A stretch of DNA of 64,000 nt, taken from positions 1-64,000 of the forward strand of contig NZ_JANCLX010000028.1 of assembly GCF_024295805.1 (NCBI RefSeq), in the 5' to 3' direction. A program made the translations under genes and the position numbers. Below the pieces are notes generated by a model. That model had not been told where the DNA came from and made no database searches. It worked only from the letters and a program-made list of their open reading frames with translations. This document shows, piece by piece, positions 1 through 9,365 of the stretch. This DNA comes from Streptomyces cucumeris (lineage in GTDB: Bacteria > Actinomycetota > Actinomycetes > Streptomycetales > Streptomycetaceae). The stretch's first letter is position 1, and each line of letters begins with the position of its first letter.

Positions 1-1
1 A

Positions 2-18
2 GCCCGGCTGAGCCGGGC
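2..18. terminator. Hairpin at the window edge
   Basis: Perfect 7-bp inverted repeat GCCCGGC / GCCGGGC with a 3-nt loop. It could be a terminator for a gene left of the window or for the leftward genes that follow. There is no T-run, which is usual in high-GC actinomycetes. Confidence 0.35.
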
Positions 19-206
19 CAGCCCCCTTCCGCTGCGCTCCAGGGGCCAGTCCTGGTGGGTGGTCAGGTCGGGTTGTTCTGAGCTGATGTGACGGTGGGTG
101 GGGTGGGTTCGCTTCGCTACCCCACCCCGGGGTCCCTCCGGCTTCGCCTTCAGGGCCTGATGTCCGCTCACGCGGACGGGCTGCGAGGGCTCCGGGGGCG
201 GAGGAG

Positions 207-440
207 CTATTCGATGTGTCCGGTGGTCGGATCGATCTGCCTTAGGAAATCCCGGGCTGACTCTTCCAGTTCCGGAGTGCTCAGGGCTCTGGCCGGGTGC
301 CCTGCAGAAGTGAAGCCATATCCAGGGTTGGGTCCTGTCAGCCAGATAAAATCGTACGTGCCCGGCTGGCCGGGGCGTTTGGTGACGTTAAACCTCTCCC
401 CGTCGACCACCAATGTCTGGTGTGCGCTGCATCTCTTCAT
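207..440 (-). CDS. Small hypothetical protein
   Basis: 77 residues read from an ATG. The protein is hydrophilic, with a central stretch YDFIWLTGPNPGYGF and an acidic C-terminal helix (TPELEESARDFLRQID). There is no signal peptide or membrane segment. It resembles small uncharacterised actinobacterial proteins but I cannot assign a family. It lies downstream of another small ORF on the same strand (554-799), so the two may form a unit. Codon use looks like real coding sequence; function unknown. Confidence 0.5.
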   Translation of the reverse strand: MKRCSAHQTLVVDGERFNVTKRPGQPGTYDFIWLTGPNPGYGFTSAGHPARALSTPELEESARDFLRQIDPTTGHIE

Positions 441-553
441 GGCTGCCAGTCTGCCCCGGCCTGTGGTCGCTCGCTCGTGTCAGGGTTCAGCGCAGTGCTG
501 CAACATGGTTCCAGCCTTCAAGCCCGCGGGCAGGGCCGACTCTCTACCGGTGG

Positions 554-799
554 TCAGAACGGGACATCCATGCCCTGCCTACGGATAAGGACGAGTCCAT
601 TGCTCAAACACTCGGCAGCTGACATCGCATCATTCCGGACGGGCTCAGGCAGAGCCTCACCCGATGCTGCGAAGGTCCACTGATTGCGGGGGCGTTCCGC
701 ATCGAACCTGATGAGAGCACTGACGCCCTGTTCACCGAGCCACTCCAAGATGAGCAGGGAGACGTCTTCTATGCCATTGTCCGTATCAGGCTTCGACAT
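554..799 (-). CDS. Small hypothetical protein
   Basis: 81 residues if started at ATG 799 (MSKPDTDNG); a GTG four codons upstream (811) is the alternative. The protein is acidic, with LLILEWLGEQGVSALIRFD near the N-terminus and a hydrophobic C-terminal strand (GLVLIRRQG). It looks like a small globular alpha/beta protein with no signal peptide. It is upstream of the 207-440 gene on the same strand. No family recognised. Confidence 0.45.
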   Translation of the reverse strand: MSKPDTDNGIEDVSLLILEWLGEQGVSALIRFDAERPRNQWTFAASGEALPEPVRNDAMSAAECLSNGLVLIRRQGMDVPF

Positions 800-1095
800 C
801 CGGTTCTTCACGGTCTGACCATACCCATGAGCCTACCGGGCTGTCAGGTTCTGGTGGGCTTTCGTGGGCTGGTTGCATCAAAATAGATTACGGATAGACT
901 CTGGAATCATATCCATCATACTGATAGGTAGGGAACTTCAGGCCGCGTGGAGCATCCCGGACTTTCTGTGGCACGAATATAGGGAAACCCTCTCAGAGAG
1001 TTCACCACTGCGGCCAACTGTACGTATGCAGGCAGGCTTCACGTGGGCTGATGCTCACTCAGCCCTGCTGGCAGGCAAGGGAAAGCAGAGCGGAT

Positions 1096-3633
1096 ATGTC
1101 AAGCACAGACCGCGCTGATCAGCGTGAGGCAGCCCAGCGAGAAGCCATTGACGCGGTCGTGCGTACCCTTGAATTGCCTGCAAGATCTCTTGTGCCCGAA
1201 CGGGGGCTTCGGACGCAGGTGATCATGGCGACCGGGTCCGGGAAGACCCGGGTGGCGGTCCGCAGCGCGGAGGAGCTCCACGCGGGCCGTGTGCTGGTGC
1301 TCGTGCCGTCGCTGGACCTCTTGGCGCAGACCGAGGCCGCATGGCGCGAGGGAGGGCGCCGGGGCCCGATGATCGGGGTGTCCTCGCTTCGGGGCGAGGA
1401 GGTGTCCTTCCCCAACACCACAGACGTGGACGAGCTGGTGGAGTGGACGCGGGGCCTGGACAAAGTGACCGTGTACGCCACGTACGCCAGCCTCGGTCTG
1501 GGGACTCTGGAGCGGGCTCACGCTGCGGGTTTGGCGGCTTGGGACCTGATCATCGTGGACGAGGCCCACCGCGTTTCGGGCCGGATCGGGAAGCCGTGGG
1601 CGGTCATCCACGACAACCAGAAGATCCCCTCCCTACGCCGCCTGTACATGACGGCCACGCCGCGGCTGTGGCAGCTCGGAGACGAGGAAGAGACCGGCGC
1701 ACCGGGCGAGCTGGTCGCGAGCATGGAAGACGACCCGGAGGGCCCCTTCGGCAGCCGCTGCTTCACCCTGACCCTCTCGGCCGCCATCGACCGGGGAATC
1801 TGTGCCCCCTACCAGGTCGTATGCGTCGACGTGACCGACACCGCGCTCCAGGCCGCGCAGCTCCTGGGCGCGGAGAGCCGCTCAGCCGAGGTGCGCGGGG
1901 CACGGCTCGCGGCGCTCCAGACCGCCCTGCTCAAAGCATCCTCGGAGGAAGGCTTCCGCCGCACACTCGTCTTCCACCACGTCGTCAAGGAAGCCGAAGC
2001 CTTCTCGGTCGGCCTCCCCGACGTCGCCACACAGCTGCACGCCAGCGACCCCGAGCTGTACCCCAAGACGATCTGGGCGGACTGGCTGTGCGGCGAGCAC
2101 AAGCCCAACCACCGGCGCCGGGTCCTCGGGGAGTTCGCGTCCGGGATCTCCAGGGACGGCACGGTCGTGGAGAAGGGCTTCCTGAGCTCGGTGAAGGTGC
2201 TGGGCGAAGGCGTCGACACCAAAACCTGCGACTCCGTCTACTGGGCCGACGTCCGCGGCTCCATGCCCGACCTCGTCCAGGCCGTCGGCCGCGCGCTGCG
2301 GATGCAGCCCGGCGAAGGCAAGGTCGCCTCGCTCGTGGTGCCGGTGCTGCTCGGGCCCGGGGAGACGGCGGACAACATGCTCACCTCCAGGGCGTTCGGC
2401 GGGCTCGCCAAGCTGCTGGAGGCGTTGCGGGCGCACGACGCCAGGATCGTGGAGAGGCTCGCGGAGCAGCAGGCCCCGAGCCGCTACAAGCCCGTAGCCA
2501 AGGACGAGAGCGGGAAGAGCACGGGTGGGAGCGGTGAGGGCTCCGGGGGCGTCAGCGCCCCGGCCAAGGCGTTGCTGAAGTTCTCCACGCCCCGCGATCC
2601 GGCTGCCCTGGCGGCGTTCATCAACCTGCGGGTCCTCAACCCCGAGCACGAGCACTGGCGGCGCGGGGTGGAGGCGGCCGTGATCTACGCCCGCGAGCAC
2701 GGCGACTTGAAGGTGCCGTTCACGTTCCGGGTGCCTGCCGTCGACGGCCAGGAGGCGGAAGGCGCGGGGTGGCCGGCCTCGCTCGCCGGGTTCCCGCTGG
2801 GGCAGTGGATCGCCGACGGGCGCCGGTTCTACGCCCGCGGCGACATGGACGAGGACCGCGTCGCGCAGCTGGAGAAGCTCGGCATGATCTGGTCGCACTT
2901 CGACGTCGCGTGGGAGGAGGGCCTGTCCGCCGCGCGGGGGTGGGCTGCCGAGCACGGGCACCTCCTGGCCCCGCTGGACGCCACCTTCCAGGGGTACCGG
3001 GTGGGCATCTTCTTGAAGAACGCGCGGGCCGCCGCCCGGAAGGCTGCGGAGATCGAGCAGCGGCGTGCCGAGGGCCTGCCGGTGGAGTCGTCGGCCGGGG
3101 CACTGTCGGACGAGCGGCGCGAGCAGCTGGAGGACATCGACCCGTCGTGGTGCCCGAGCTGGCCGGTGACGTGGCAGCGGTGCTTCCACCTGATCCGGAT
3201 GCACCTGGACGCCGGTGAGGCGCTGCCCACCGAGGCGGGCGACGTCGTGCACCAGGGCGAAGACCTCGGCCGATGGGTGCGGGCGCAGCGGCTCGGCTGG
3301 GACAACCTCACCACCGTCCAGCAGTGGATGTGCGAGCAGGTCCTCGGGATCGAGCCCGCCGCCGAGGACAAGAAGCCGAAGCCGCGCCGCACGCAAGCCG
3401 ACAAGTGGGCCCTCAACTACCAGGCCGCCAAGCAGTTCTACGAGCGCGAGGGGCACCTCCAGGTCCCCAGGAAGTGGGTTGAGCGGATCGTCGGCGAGGA
3501 CCAAGAGGAGCGGCAGCACAAGCTGGGCGCCTGGATCGGGAACCAGCGCAGCCGGGCGGCGACGCTAACGCCGGAGCGGATGGAGCTGCTGTCCGCGATC
3601 GGCATGCGGTGGACGTCGGCATCGGGAGGATGA
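1096..3633 (+). CDS. DEAD/DEAH-box helicase with C-terminal HA repeats
   Basis: Superfamily 2 helicase of about 845 residues. Visible motifs: Walker A MATGSGKTRV, DEAH box IIVDEAHR, motif III MTATPR, and motif VI QAVGRALRM, so both RecA-like lobes are complete. The C-terminal half holds at least three helicase-associated (HA) repeats of the form W...a..y...hG.l.vP...LG.W, at roughly residues 520-840. ATG 1096 is preferred because AAGGGAAAG lies upstream; ATG 1051 is in frame but poorly supported. Such helicases are common on actinomycete plasmids and near chromosome ends, where the related ttrA lies. The next gene starts 8 bp downstream, so the two are almost certainly co-transcribed. Confidence 0.9.
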   Translation: MSSTDRADQREAAQREAIDAVVRTLELPARSLVPERGLRTQVIMATGSGKTRVAVRSAEELHAGRVLVLVPSLDLLAQTEAAWREGGRRGPMIGVSSLRGEEVSFPNTTDVDELVEWTRGLDKVTVYATYASLGLGTLERAHAAGLAAWDLIIVDEAHRVSGRIGKPWAVIHDNQKIPSLRRLYMTATPRLWQLGDEEETGAPGELVASMEDDPEGPFGSRCFTLTLSAAIDRGICAPYQVVCVDVTDTALQAAQLLGAESRSAEVRGARLAALQTALLKASSEEGFRRTLVFHHVVKEAEAFSVGLPDVATQLHASDPELYPKTIWADWLCGEHKPNHRRRVLGEFASGISRDGTVVEKGFLSSVKVLGEGVDTKTCDSVYWADVRGSMPDLVQAVGRALRMQPGEGKVASLVVPVLLGPGETADNMLTSRAFGGLAKLLEALRAHDARIVERLAEQQAPSRYKPVAKDESGKSTGGSGEGSGGVSAPAKALLKFSTPRDPAALAAFINLRVLNPEHEHWRRGVEAAVIYAREHGDLKVPFTFRVPAVDGQEAEGAGWPASLAGFPLGQWIADGRRFYARGDMDEDRVAQLEKLGMIWSHFDVAWEEGLSAARGWAAEHGHLLAPLDATFQGYRVGIFLKNARAAARKAAEIEQRRAEGLPVESSAGALSDERREQLEDIDPSWCPSWPVTWQRCFHLIRMHLDAGEALPTEAGDVVHQGEDLGRWVRAQRLGWDNLTTVQQWMCEQVLGIEPAAEDKKPKPRRTQADKWALNYQAAKQFYEREGHLQVPRKWVERIVGEDQEERQHKLGAWIGNQRSRAATLTPERMELLSAIGMRWTSASGG

Positions 3634-3640
3634 TGATCCC

Positions 3641-4636
3641 GTGATCAGTATTTTGGTGCAGGAAGCGTTGCCGCGGACCGAGTGGCTCCAGGAGGAGTCG
3701 TGGCAGGCAATCTCTGACCACTACGGACGCCTTGGGGCAGCCATCGCGGCAAACGATCGTCCCTTGGTCGTAGGTTCGGCGAAGGAGCTTGTCGAGTGTG
3801 TCGCACGCGTCGTCCTCGTGTCGCACGGACGTGTGACAGGGGACAAAGATGAATACGACAAGGTCCTCGGTCACGCACACGCCGTCGTCGAACACGCCGC
3901 TGTAAACGGTCTGCCGCCGAACGACCCCCTACGACAGATCCCGAACGCCGCCAAGAAGATGGCGTCGCAGCTTCGTGAACTGCGCAACCGCTTCGGGACC
4001 GGTCACGGCCGCCCCGTTGTACACGAGATCACCGCCGAGGTAGTCGAGGCGTGCGTACACGGCGCCCTGGTGTGGGTGCGGTGGGCCCTAGCGAGACTTC
4101 AGACCGTGCTCCTAGGCGCTGTTGAACCCTTGGTACATGACCTACGCGAGGGCATCTTCTCCAGAGGAGACCTGGCTGCTCGACTGGATGCTGCGAATAT
4201 CCCCGGCCTTGAGGAACCAGAGCAGCGGCGCCTCGGAGTGGCCGTGGGCCAACGGTCGGCCCGCGAGACATTCGTCGTACGCATCGATGGCATCCGAGCA
4301 TGCGCAGACAACCCAGAGCGCTGGCCAGACGCCTACCGGCAAGGAGTCGTGGAGGGCCTGTTCCTCAATGAAGACGGCCAGGTAGAAGCACGGCCCAGCA
4401 TCAGTTCAGATTGTGCTGCCGACGTGCTGCGGCATCACTCAGCGCCTGAACAGGTCCTTACCGAACTGCAAGACGTCCTCGGTTCGGCATCTTGGTCAGT
4501 GATCTTCCAACAGGAGCACCCCGCCGTAATCACCGCCATGCGTGAGGAACTCCCGCGCCTGCCGGACTCGGGACAACAGCCGTGGACCGACTTCATCAAT
4601 GATCTGGAGGCCCGCGCGCCCTTTGGGCCGCGATGA
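3641..4636 (+). CDS. Abi-C-like (abortive infection) protein
   Basis: 331 residues from GTG 3641, preceded by GGGAGGA that overlaps the helicase stop region. The first half is an alpha-helical bundle ending in LRELRNRFGTGHGRP (about residues 110-125), the lR.r.G.gHG signature typical of the C-terminal domain of AbiC-type proteins and relatives. The second half (about 165-331) is helical and unassigned. Family members occur in phage-defence operons. Immediate coupling to an HA-repeat helicase makes a two-gene defence unit plausible, but that is inference. No catalytic nuclease motif is visible. Confidence 0.6.
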   Translation: MISILVQEALPRTEWLQEESWQAISDHYGRLGAAIAANDRPLVVGSAKELVECVARVVLVSHGRVTGDKDEYDKVLGHAHAVVEHAAVNGLPPNDPLRQIPNAAKKMASQLRELRNRFGTGHGRPVVHEITAEVVEACVHGALVWVRWALARLQTVLLGAVEPLVHDLREGIFSRGDLAARLDAANIPGLEEPEQRRLGVAVGQRSARETFVVRIDGIRACADNPERWPDAYRQGVVEGLFLNEDGQVEARPSISSDCAADVLRHHSAPEQVLTELQDVLGSASWSVIFQQEHPAVITAMREELPRLPDSGQQPWTDFINDLEARAPFGPR

Positions 4637-4739
4637 GGCCGGTCAAGGAATAGCCGCCCTCCTGTGAAGCGAGTGATCGTGTCCGACTATGCCCCGCAGC
4701 GTCACCAGCGTTCGACTCACTAGAGATCATTTGGGCATG

Positions 4740-4772
4740 ACGAAGGCCCGGACCAGGCGTCCGGGCCTTCGT
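4740..4772. terminator. Strong intrinsic terminator
   Basis: Perfect 14-bp stem (ACGAAGGCCCGGAC / GTCCGGGCCTTCGT) with a 5-nt loop, about 100 bp after the Abi-C-like gene. Its position ends the helicase/Abi-C unit. Confidence 0.8.
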
Positions 4773-5141
4773 CGTGCCCCGGAATCTTTCTTCCCAGCCG
4801 CTGCTGTCCGGGGCCGGGCTTGCGGCCTTACGGGGTGAAAGAGCCGTGCCCGGCAGGACGAGACGCGAGCACCCGAGCCCTGTCACTGTCCCGCCCGACT
4901 TGTCGAACTCACGCCGGAGGCAGTACCGGTGACCAGCCGCCAGACACCCAAAGCAACACCCGCGCCGATCGCCGCTACGCTGAACACGCCCACCCTGGGC
5001 CGGGCCGAAGCCCCCCAGGGACGCTCTCAGGCAGAGAGCCGCAGCAGGACCGCCGACCGCGAGGCGCGCACCATCCCCACGCGGACGACACCACCACAGG
5101 TGTCCGCTGTCCTGGATCCCTCTGCTCAAGGGAGCAGCATC

Positions 5142-5360
5142 ATGACCCGGGACAACGTTCCCGCGCCTGTCCAGCCGCCCGACCCCGCGCCCGCCCCGCA
5201 GCAGCCTGCCGTGGGTGCCAGCATGACCGCCGCGATAGGCCAGGGCGCCCTTCAGGGCGCCGCTCGCTCCATCACCGACCGGCTGGTGGACAAGTTCCTC
5301 ACGAACCCGCCCGACTGGCTCAGAGCCCTGTGGCACGCGCTACCGAAGCCCTGGGAGTAG
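5142..5360 (+). CDS. Small proline-rich hypothetical protein
   Basis: 72 residues from ATG 5142, with AAGGGAGCAGC just upstream. An in-frame ATG at 4929 would add 71 low-complexity residues. The first 30 residues are rich in Pro, Ala and Gln. The rest is an amphipathic helix pair with a Trp-rich end (WLRALWHALPKPW), which could associate with membranes. It converges on the replication-relaxation gene 53 bp away. No homolog recognised. Confidence 0.4.
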   Translation: MTRDNVPAPVQPPDPAPAPQQPAVGASMTAAIGQGALQGAARSITDRLVDKFLTNPPDWLRALWHALPKPWE

Positions 5361-5412
5361 CCGCCACGGCCGGACAGAACGGTCCTGCCCGCCCGTGGTC
5401 TCCGCTCGGACG

Positions 5413-6810
5413 TCAGCTACGGAAGCGGGAGAGCCAGGTGCCGCCGGCCTTCTGCTCGGGCACGGCCTGGTCGTGCTCCTGGTGCTCGGGCTCGGCCTGC
5501 TCGGCTTGGCGTTCGGCGGTGACGGCTTGCTGCTTGCAGTCGTCGCACAGGTGCGGGTGGGTCTCGCGTGGGGCGCTCCACCCGGAGGGCTCGATGGTCT
5601 TCCACCGTGCGTCGGTGAACCGGGTGCCGCAGTCGGCACACACGGGACGGCCGGCCTCTCGCTCGGCCTTGTGCTGTGCGGCGATGCGGCGCAGCTCCTC
5701 CTGGTGCTCCCGCTGGTGGGCGGCGTACTCGGCTTGCTGGCGGGCGTCGTGGGCTTCGCGGCGCGGGTTGCCGATCGCCTCGAGGAGGGTCTGGTTACGC
5801 GGTCGGCCGAAGCGCCGGAAGATCGCTCCGGCCGGGCCGTGCTCCTTTAGGTGCTTCATGCCGGTGACGACGATGGGCAGCTTGCCGTCGTACATGTGGA
5901 AGCCGCTCTCGTACGCGGTGCCTTTCCAGTGCCGCTCGGTCAGCTCGGCCAGCTGCGCGATGACGGTGTTGGGGTTGCGCGGGCCGATCCGGTTGAAGAC
6001 GAGCAGCAGCGGCGGGTGCGGCTGGTCGCCGTGGCGGCCGTCGGGCACCCACCAGCGGGTGCGCCACATGGGCCGCTCCTTGCCGTCGACGTCCTTCACC
6101 TTGCGCTGGCAGAACCGCATGTACTTGTCGATCTTCGCGGTGAGGACCTGAGCGGACTCGAAGCAGTTGTCGATCTCCGCGAACAGCAGCGGCACCCCGT
6201 CCTCGGGCGCGGTGATGACGATGTCCGCCTGGGCGCCGCCCTTGCCGGGGTTGGACCAGGTGCCCGTCGCGGGCAGCGCCACCTCGGTCGCGTAGGAGGT
6301 GATGGTGCCCAGCCCGGCGGGTGCGTCGAAGGCGGCCTGGGCGGCGGCGAGGACGTCGGCCGGCTCGCTGGCGAGCTGGGCGAGGTCCGGCTTCGGGCGC
6401 AGCAGGGCGAGCACGGCCTCGTTGACCGTCATCGGGTGGGAGGCGCCCGTGCGGCCTGCGCCGCGGGCGGGGTTGCCCATCTCCCCCGCTGGCCGCCCCA
6501 GCTCGCGCGCGGCGGCTTTCAGGCCCATGGGCGTCAGGTTGCGCAGCGTGTCCCCGCCCGGGAGCTGCCCGCCGTTCTCCGCCAGGCCGTGCTTGCGCAG
6601 ATCGGAGAGCGCCCCGGTGTGCGAGGCGGTGCGGGCCTGCTTCCGCTTCGACGGGGTCGGCTTGTCGGTGTGGCGGTAGCTCAGGTGCGGGGCTGAGATC
6701 TGCTGGATCTGTTCGACCGTCGCAACTTTCAGCACTCCGAGCACGCGCAGCACGTCACCGCGCAGGTTGTTCGATGACCCTGCCGGGTTCTCCTCACGCT
6801 TCCCCGCCAT
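5413..6810 (-). CDS. Replication-relaxation family protein
   Basis: 465 residues from ATG 6810, preceded by GGGAGGG; upstream in-frame starts to 7065 add unlikely sequence. The N-terminus carries a winged-helix-like segment (RGDVLRVLGVLKVATVEQI) followed by the conserved core of the Replic_Relax family (EVALPATGTW, PLLFAEIDNCFESAQVL). A basic coiled coil rich in Arg, Glu and Gln leads to a C-terminal zinc-finger-like pair CADC and CDDC. Relatives sit on actinobacterial plasmids and integrative elements, usually near mobilisation or replication genes, and are thought to help expose plasmid DNA. No relaxase or Rep gene is adjacent here. Confidence 0.8.
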   Translation of the reverse strand: MAGKREENPAGSSNNLRGDVLRVLGVLKVATVEQIQQISAPHLSYRHTDKPTPSKRKQARTASHTGALSDLRKHGLAENGGQLPGGDTLRNLTPMGLKAAARELGRPAGEMGNPARGAGRTGASHPMTVNEAVLALLRPKPDLAQLASEPADVLAAAQAAFDAPAGLGTITSYATEVALPATGTWSNPGKGGAQADIVITAPEDGVPLLFAEIDNCFESAQVLTAKIDKYMRFCQRKVKDVDGKERPMWRTRWWVPDGRHGDQPHPPLLLVFNRIGPRNPNTVIAQLAELTERHWKGTAYESGFHMYDGKLPIVVTGMKHLKEHGPAGAIFRRFGRPRNQTLLEAIGNPRREAHDARQQAEYAAHQREHQEELRRIAAQHKAEREAGRPVCADCGTRFTDARWKTIEPSGWSAPRETHPHLCDDCKQQAVTAERQAEQAEPEHQEHDQAVPEQKAGGTWLSRFRS

Positions 6811-7263
6811 CAGCTGCGCTCCCTCCCCGTCGACTGGCGCGCTCGGCCACTGGCCGAGCGCCGGCCGCGCCCGGCCGCAGAGGGCGTCCGGGGGCCGGAC
6901 CCGATGCTCTCGTCCCCCACGGACATTTCCTTCAAGTTCAGGAGGAGAGAAGAGGGTCGTGACAACGCGGCGAGCAGCCGTATCTGCGTGATGAACTGGG
7001 CTTTCTCCGTCCGGCTGGGTGTCGGGCACCAAAGTGGCTTCCACAGCGGAGTCCCAAGTACGCACCGCAGGAGGCCGGGACGGCTTGCCCGGTACTGGTC
7101 GGGCCCGTGGTCGGGGCGGGCGCGCCGGGCTCCTGCCGGGGGTCGGCGGGTGGTCATCACGGTGGCTCCTTCGCTTCGGGCCGCCCTGGTGAGCGGGGAC
7201 TCGAGGGAGCAGCGTGCAGGAGACCCCCTCGTCCGCCGTCTAACGGTCGCCCGTCGCAGAGCA
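6811..7263. other. Upstream region of the replication-relaxation gene, no gene supported
   Basis: Open frames here are GC-driven and on several strands with no recognisable product. The segment must hold the promoter of the leftward replication-relaxation gene. Together with the repeats at 7264-7379 it separates that gene from the leftward lectin gene. Confidence 0.4.
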
Positions 7264-7379
7264 GGTCAAGGGGCGATGCGGCGTTCCCGACCGTGCGGTC
7301 GACATGGTCAAGGGGGCAGCGGGCGAAGCCAGCGGCGAGTGGGGTGCTGATCAAGGGGGTCCGGTAAGGCCCCTTGACC
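7264..7379. repeat. Cluster of GGTCAAGGGG repeats
   Basis: Four related copies in 116 bp: GGTCAAGGGGC (7264-7274), GGTCAAGGGGGC (7306-7317), TGATCAAGGGGGT (7348-7360) and the inverted GGCCCCTTGACC (7368-7379). Outer copies form an inverted repeat and direct copies are about 42 bp apart, roughly four helical turns. This could be an operator or iteron-like array. It lies upstream of the replication-relaxation gene. Confidence 0.5.
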
Positions 7380-7597
7380 GCAGGGTTTGCCCGTTTCCGA
7401 GGGGAGGAGAAATGTCCGGCCGCTGTCCACGGGCGGATTCCTTCAGCCTCAGGGGGTCGCCGTGATGCCCAGGGCGGCCGACAGTTGAGGAGACCTCCAT
7501 GCCGTACCCTGATCCCAGCCCGCCACCCCGCTCCCCATAGGAAGTCGACCACGCTTTCGACTACCTCCTCACCTTGCAGATGGGCGAAGAGACGGCC

Positions 7598-9307
7598 TCA
7601 GGTCCATTTCTGCGCGGGGGAGCTGTTGCAGTCCTGCTGGATGGCGAGGGCTCCGTTGTCGGCGGATCCGGCGGTGATCTCCAGACATTTCCCCGAGTTG
7701 GCGTTGACGAGGTTCCAGCCTCCGCCGGGTGAGGGTTTCCAGTGCCAGTTCTGGGTGGCCGAGCCGTTGCACTCCCATTGGTTGGCGGTGGCGCCGTTGC
7801 CGGTGGCATCACGCCGGATCTCCAGGCACAGGCCCGAGTTGGCGTTGACGATCGTGCCCCAACCAGTGGGGTTGGTGGTCTTCCACTGCTGAGTGGGTGA
7901 GTTGTTGCAGGTCCACTGGTTGGCGGTGGCGCCGTTCTCGGTCGAGTCGCGGCGGATTTCCAGGCATTTGCCGGAGTTCTTGTTGGACCACGGGCGTGGG
8001 CCCGGTTGCACCGGCTGCTGCGGAGCGGGCTGTTTCTCCGCGGGCGGGGTGGCACTGGTATGGGGGATGGGTGCGTCCGGGGTCGGTGCGGGGGGCGATG
8101 CCTGACCGGGATCACGCGTTTCCCTGATGTTCGGGTCTGAGCTGGGCGGTGGAGTACTGCCCGAGGGCGAAGGGCCGGGCGTGCTCGAGGGCGGGGTGGT
8201 GGCGGAGAGGCTGGGTTGCACCGGAGCCTGCGCGGACGGGGGTGCGGCTTGGGCGGGCGGGGCCGGGCGAAGGTAGAGCAACGTGGCCGCTGTGGCGCCG
8301 GCCGCGGCCACGACCGTGGCCAGCGCGGCGAAGCCCGTACCCAGCCAGCGCGGACGGCGTCTGGCGGGCCTGCCATCGGAAGGGCGGCTGGTCAGGTCAT
8401 TGTCCGCGCGGGTCAGGACCTCTCCGCGGACAACAAGCGACGCCATCGGCTCCCCTCTGACCTGTCCCCACAACATGGCGACTTGCCCGTGAGCCTCTTC
8501 GACATCACTGTGGACCCGGGCGACCTGGGCCTGTACGTCAGCGGCACGCACCGCCGGCAGGTACGCCGTAGCGGTGCCCTCGGGACAGGCTGCGGCGGTG
8601 CTCTCCGGCGGGGTCTGCTCCTGGAAGGCCTGGACGTACTGGGTTTGAGCGGCAGCCTGCGCCTGCTGGGCCGCGTCCTGGATCTGCCGAAGGCGTCCGA
8701 GGTGCACCTGCGCCTGCCCGAGGTGCTGCCTGGCGACCGGGTCGGCCGGGCTGGCATCCGGGCTTGAGGCATCACCGGCGGCGGATGCGGATTTCGGGTG
8801 CGGCGGTGGGGGGTTCTGCAGCACGGCGACGATCTGCAGGAGTGCCTGGGTGAGGCGTTCGGCGTGTGCAAGGTCCTCTTCCGCCTGCCGCTGGGCCCGG
8901 GCCGCCGCCGCGGCGGGTGCGGGCCGTTGTACCTGCTCTGCCTCGAGGGCGGCGGTGTACAGGCGGCGGGCTTTGGCCAGGAGTTCGGCCCGGCCGCGGG
9001 AATCGTGTACCCGGTCCAGGACGGTGCGCTCCAGCAGATGCCAGGGAAGGATCTTGCTGCCTGAGCGGTATTCGCCCCAGCTGGTCTTGCTGATGCGGTA
9101 GCGCTCGGCGAGCTCGCGGATCGTGGAGTTCCGGGTCAGATCGCGCAGAAATGCCGCCAGCTCATTGGCCTGCTCGGTCCGCCCCTTGAAGCCGCCTTGC
9201 GGCCGGCCGGCCTTTGCCACCCTGATACACCCCCGAGAGTTGTCCGCGTTGTCCGCCACCAGCACGCCCAGGAGCTGCGGCGGCGCACTTTCGTCATTGA
9301 TGGACAA
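7598..9307 (-). CDS. HTH / membrane-anchored ricin-type lectin protein
   Basis: 569 residues. Residues about 30-110 look like a DNA-binding or signalling HTH region (FLRDLTRNSTIRELAERYRISKT). A helical, Gln/Ala-rich coiled-coil zone follows (115-290). Residues 321-346 (GFAALATVVAAAGATAATLLYL) form one membrane segment, then a Pro/Ser/Thr-rich linker of about 95 residues. Residues 440-569 form a ricin B beta-trefoil with three repeats, each with CLEI and QW motifs. The predicted topology puts HTH in the cytoplasm and lectin outside. That suggests sensing of a cell-wall or exogenous glycan. It is divergent from the secreted NlpC/P60-lectin gene, whose start is about 60 bp away. Confidence 0.8.
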   Translation of the reverse strand: MSINDESAPPQLLGVLVADNADNSRGCIRVAKAGRPQGGFKGRTEQANELAAFLRDLTRNSTIRELAERYRISKTSWGEYRSGSKILPWHLLERTVLDRVHDSRGRAELLAKARRLYTAALEAEQVQRPAPAAAAARAQRQAEEDLAHAERLTQALLQIVAVLQNPPPPHPKSASAAGDASSPDASPADPVARQHLGQAQVHLGRLRQIQDAAQQAQAAAQTQYVQAFQEQTPPESTAAACPEGTATAYLPAVRAADVQAQVARVHSDVEEAHGQVAMLWGQVRGEPMASLVVRGEVLTRADNDLTSRPSDGRPARRRPRWLGTGFAALATVVAAAGATAATLLYLRPAPPAQAAPPSAQAPVQPSLSATTPPSSTPGPSPSGSTPPPSSDPNIRETRDPGQASPPAPTPDAPIPHTSATPPAEKQPAPQQPVQPGPRPWSNKNSGKCLEIRRDSTENGATANQWTCNNSPTQQWKTTNPTGWGTIVNANSGLCLEIRRDATGNGATANQWECNGSATQNWHWKPSPGGGWNLVNANSGKCLEITAGSADNGALAIQQDCNSSPAQKWT

Positions 9308-9365
9308 TCAGACCAGGTCACATCGTGGGTCTCCAGCGCTTACCAGACAAACCCTGGAGCATCCC

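Noticed and set aside
1..200. Possible linear-replicon telomere
   Set aside because: Only one short hairpin is visible, not the packed palindromes of a streptomycete telomere.
1882..3519. 545-residue frame on the minus strand
   Set aside because: It is antisense to the helicase, without a ribosome site or motif; a shadow of high-GC third positions.
4820..6151. 443-residue plus-strand frame
   Set aside because: It crosses the supported minus-strand replication-relaxation gene and has odd composition; only the small ORF at 5142-5360 has a ribosome site.
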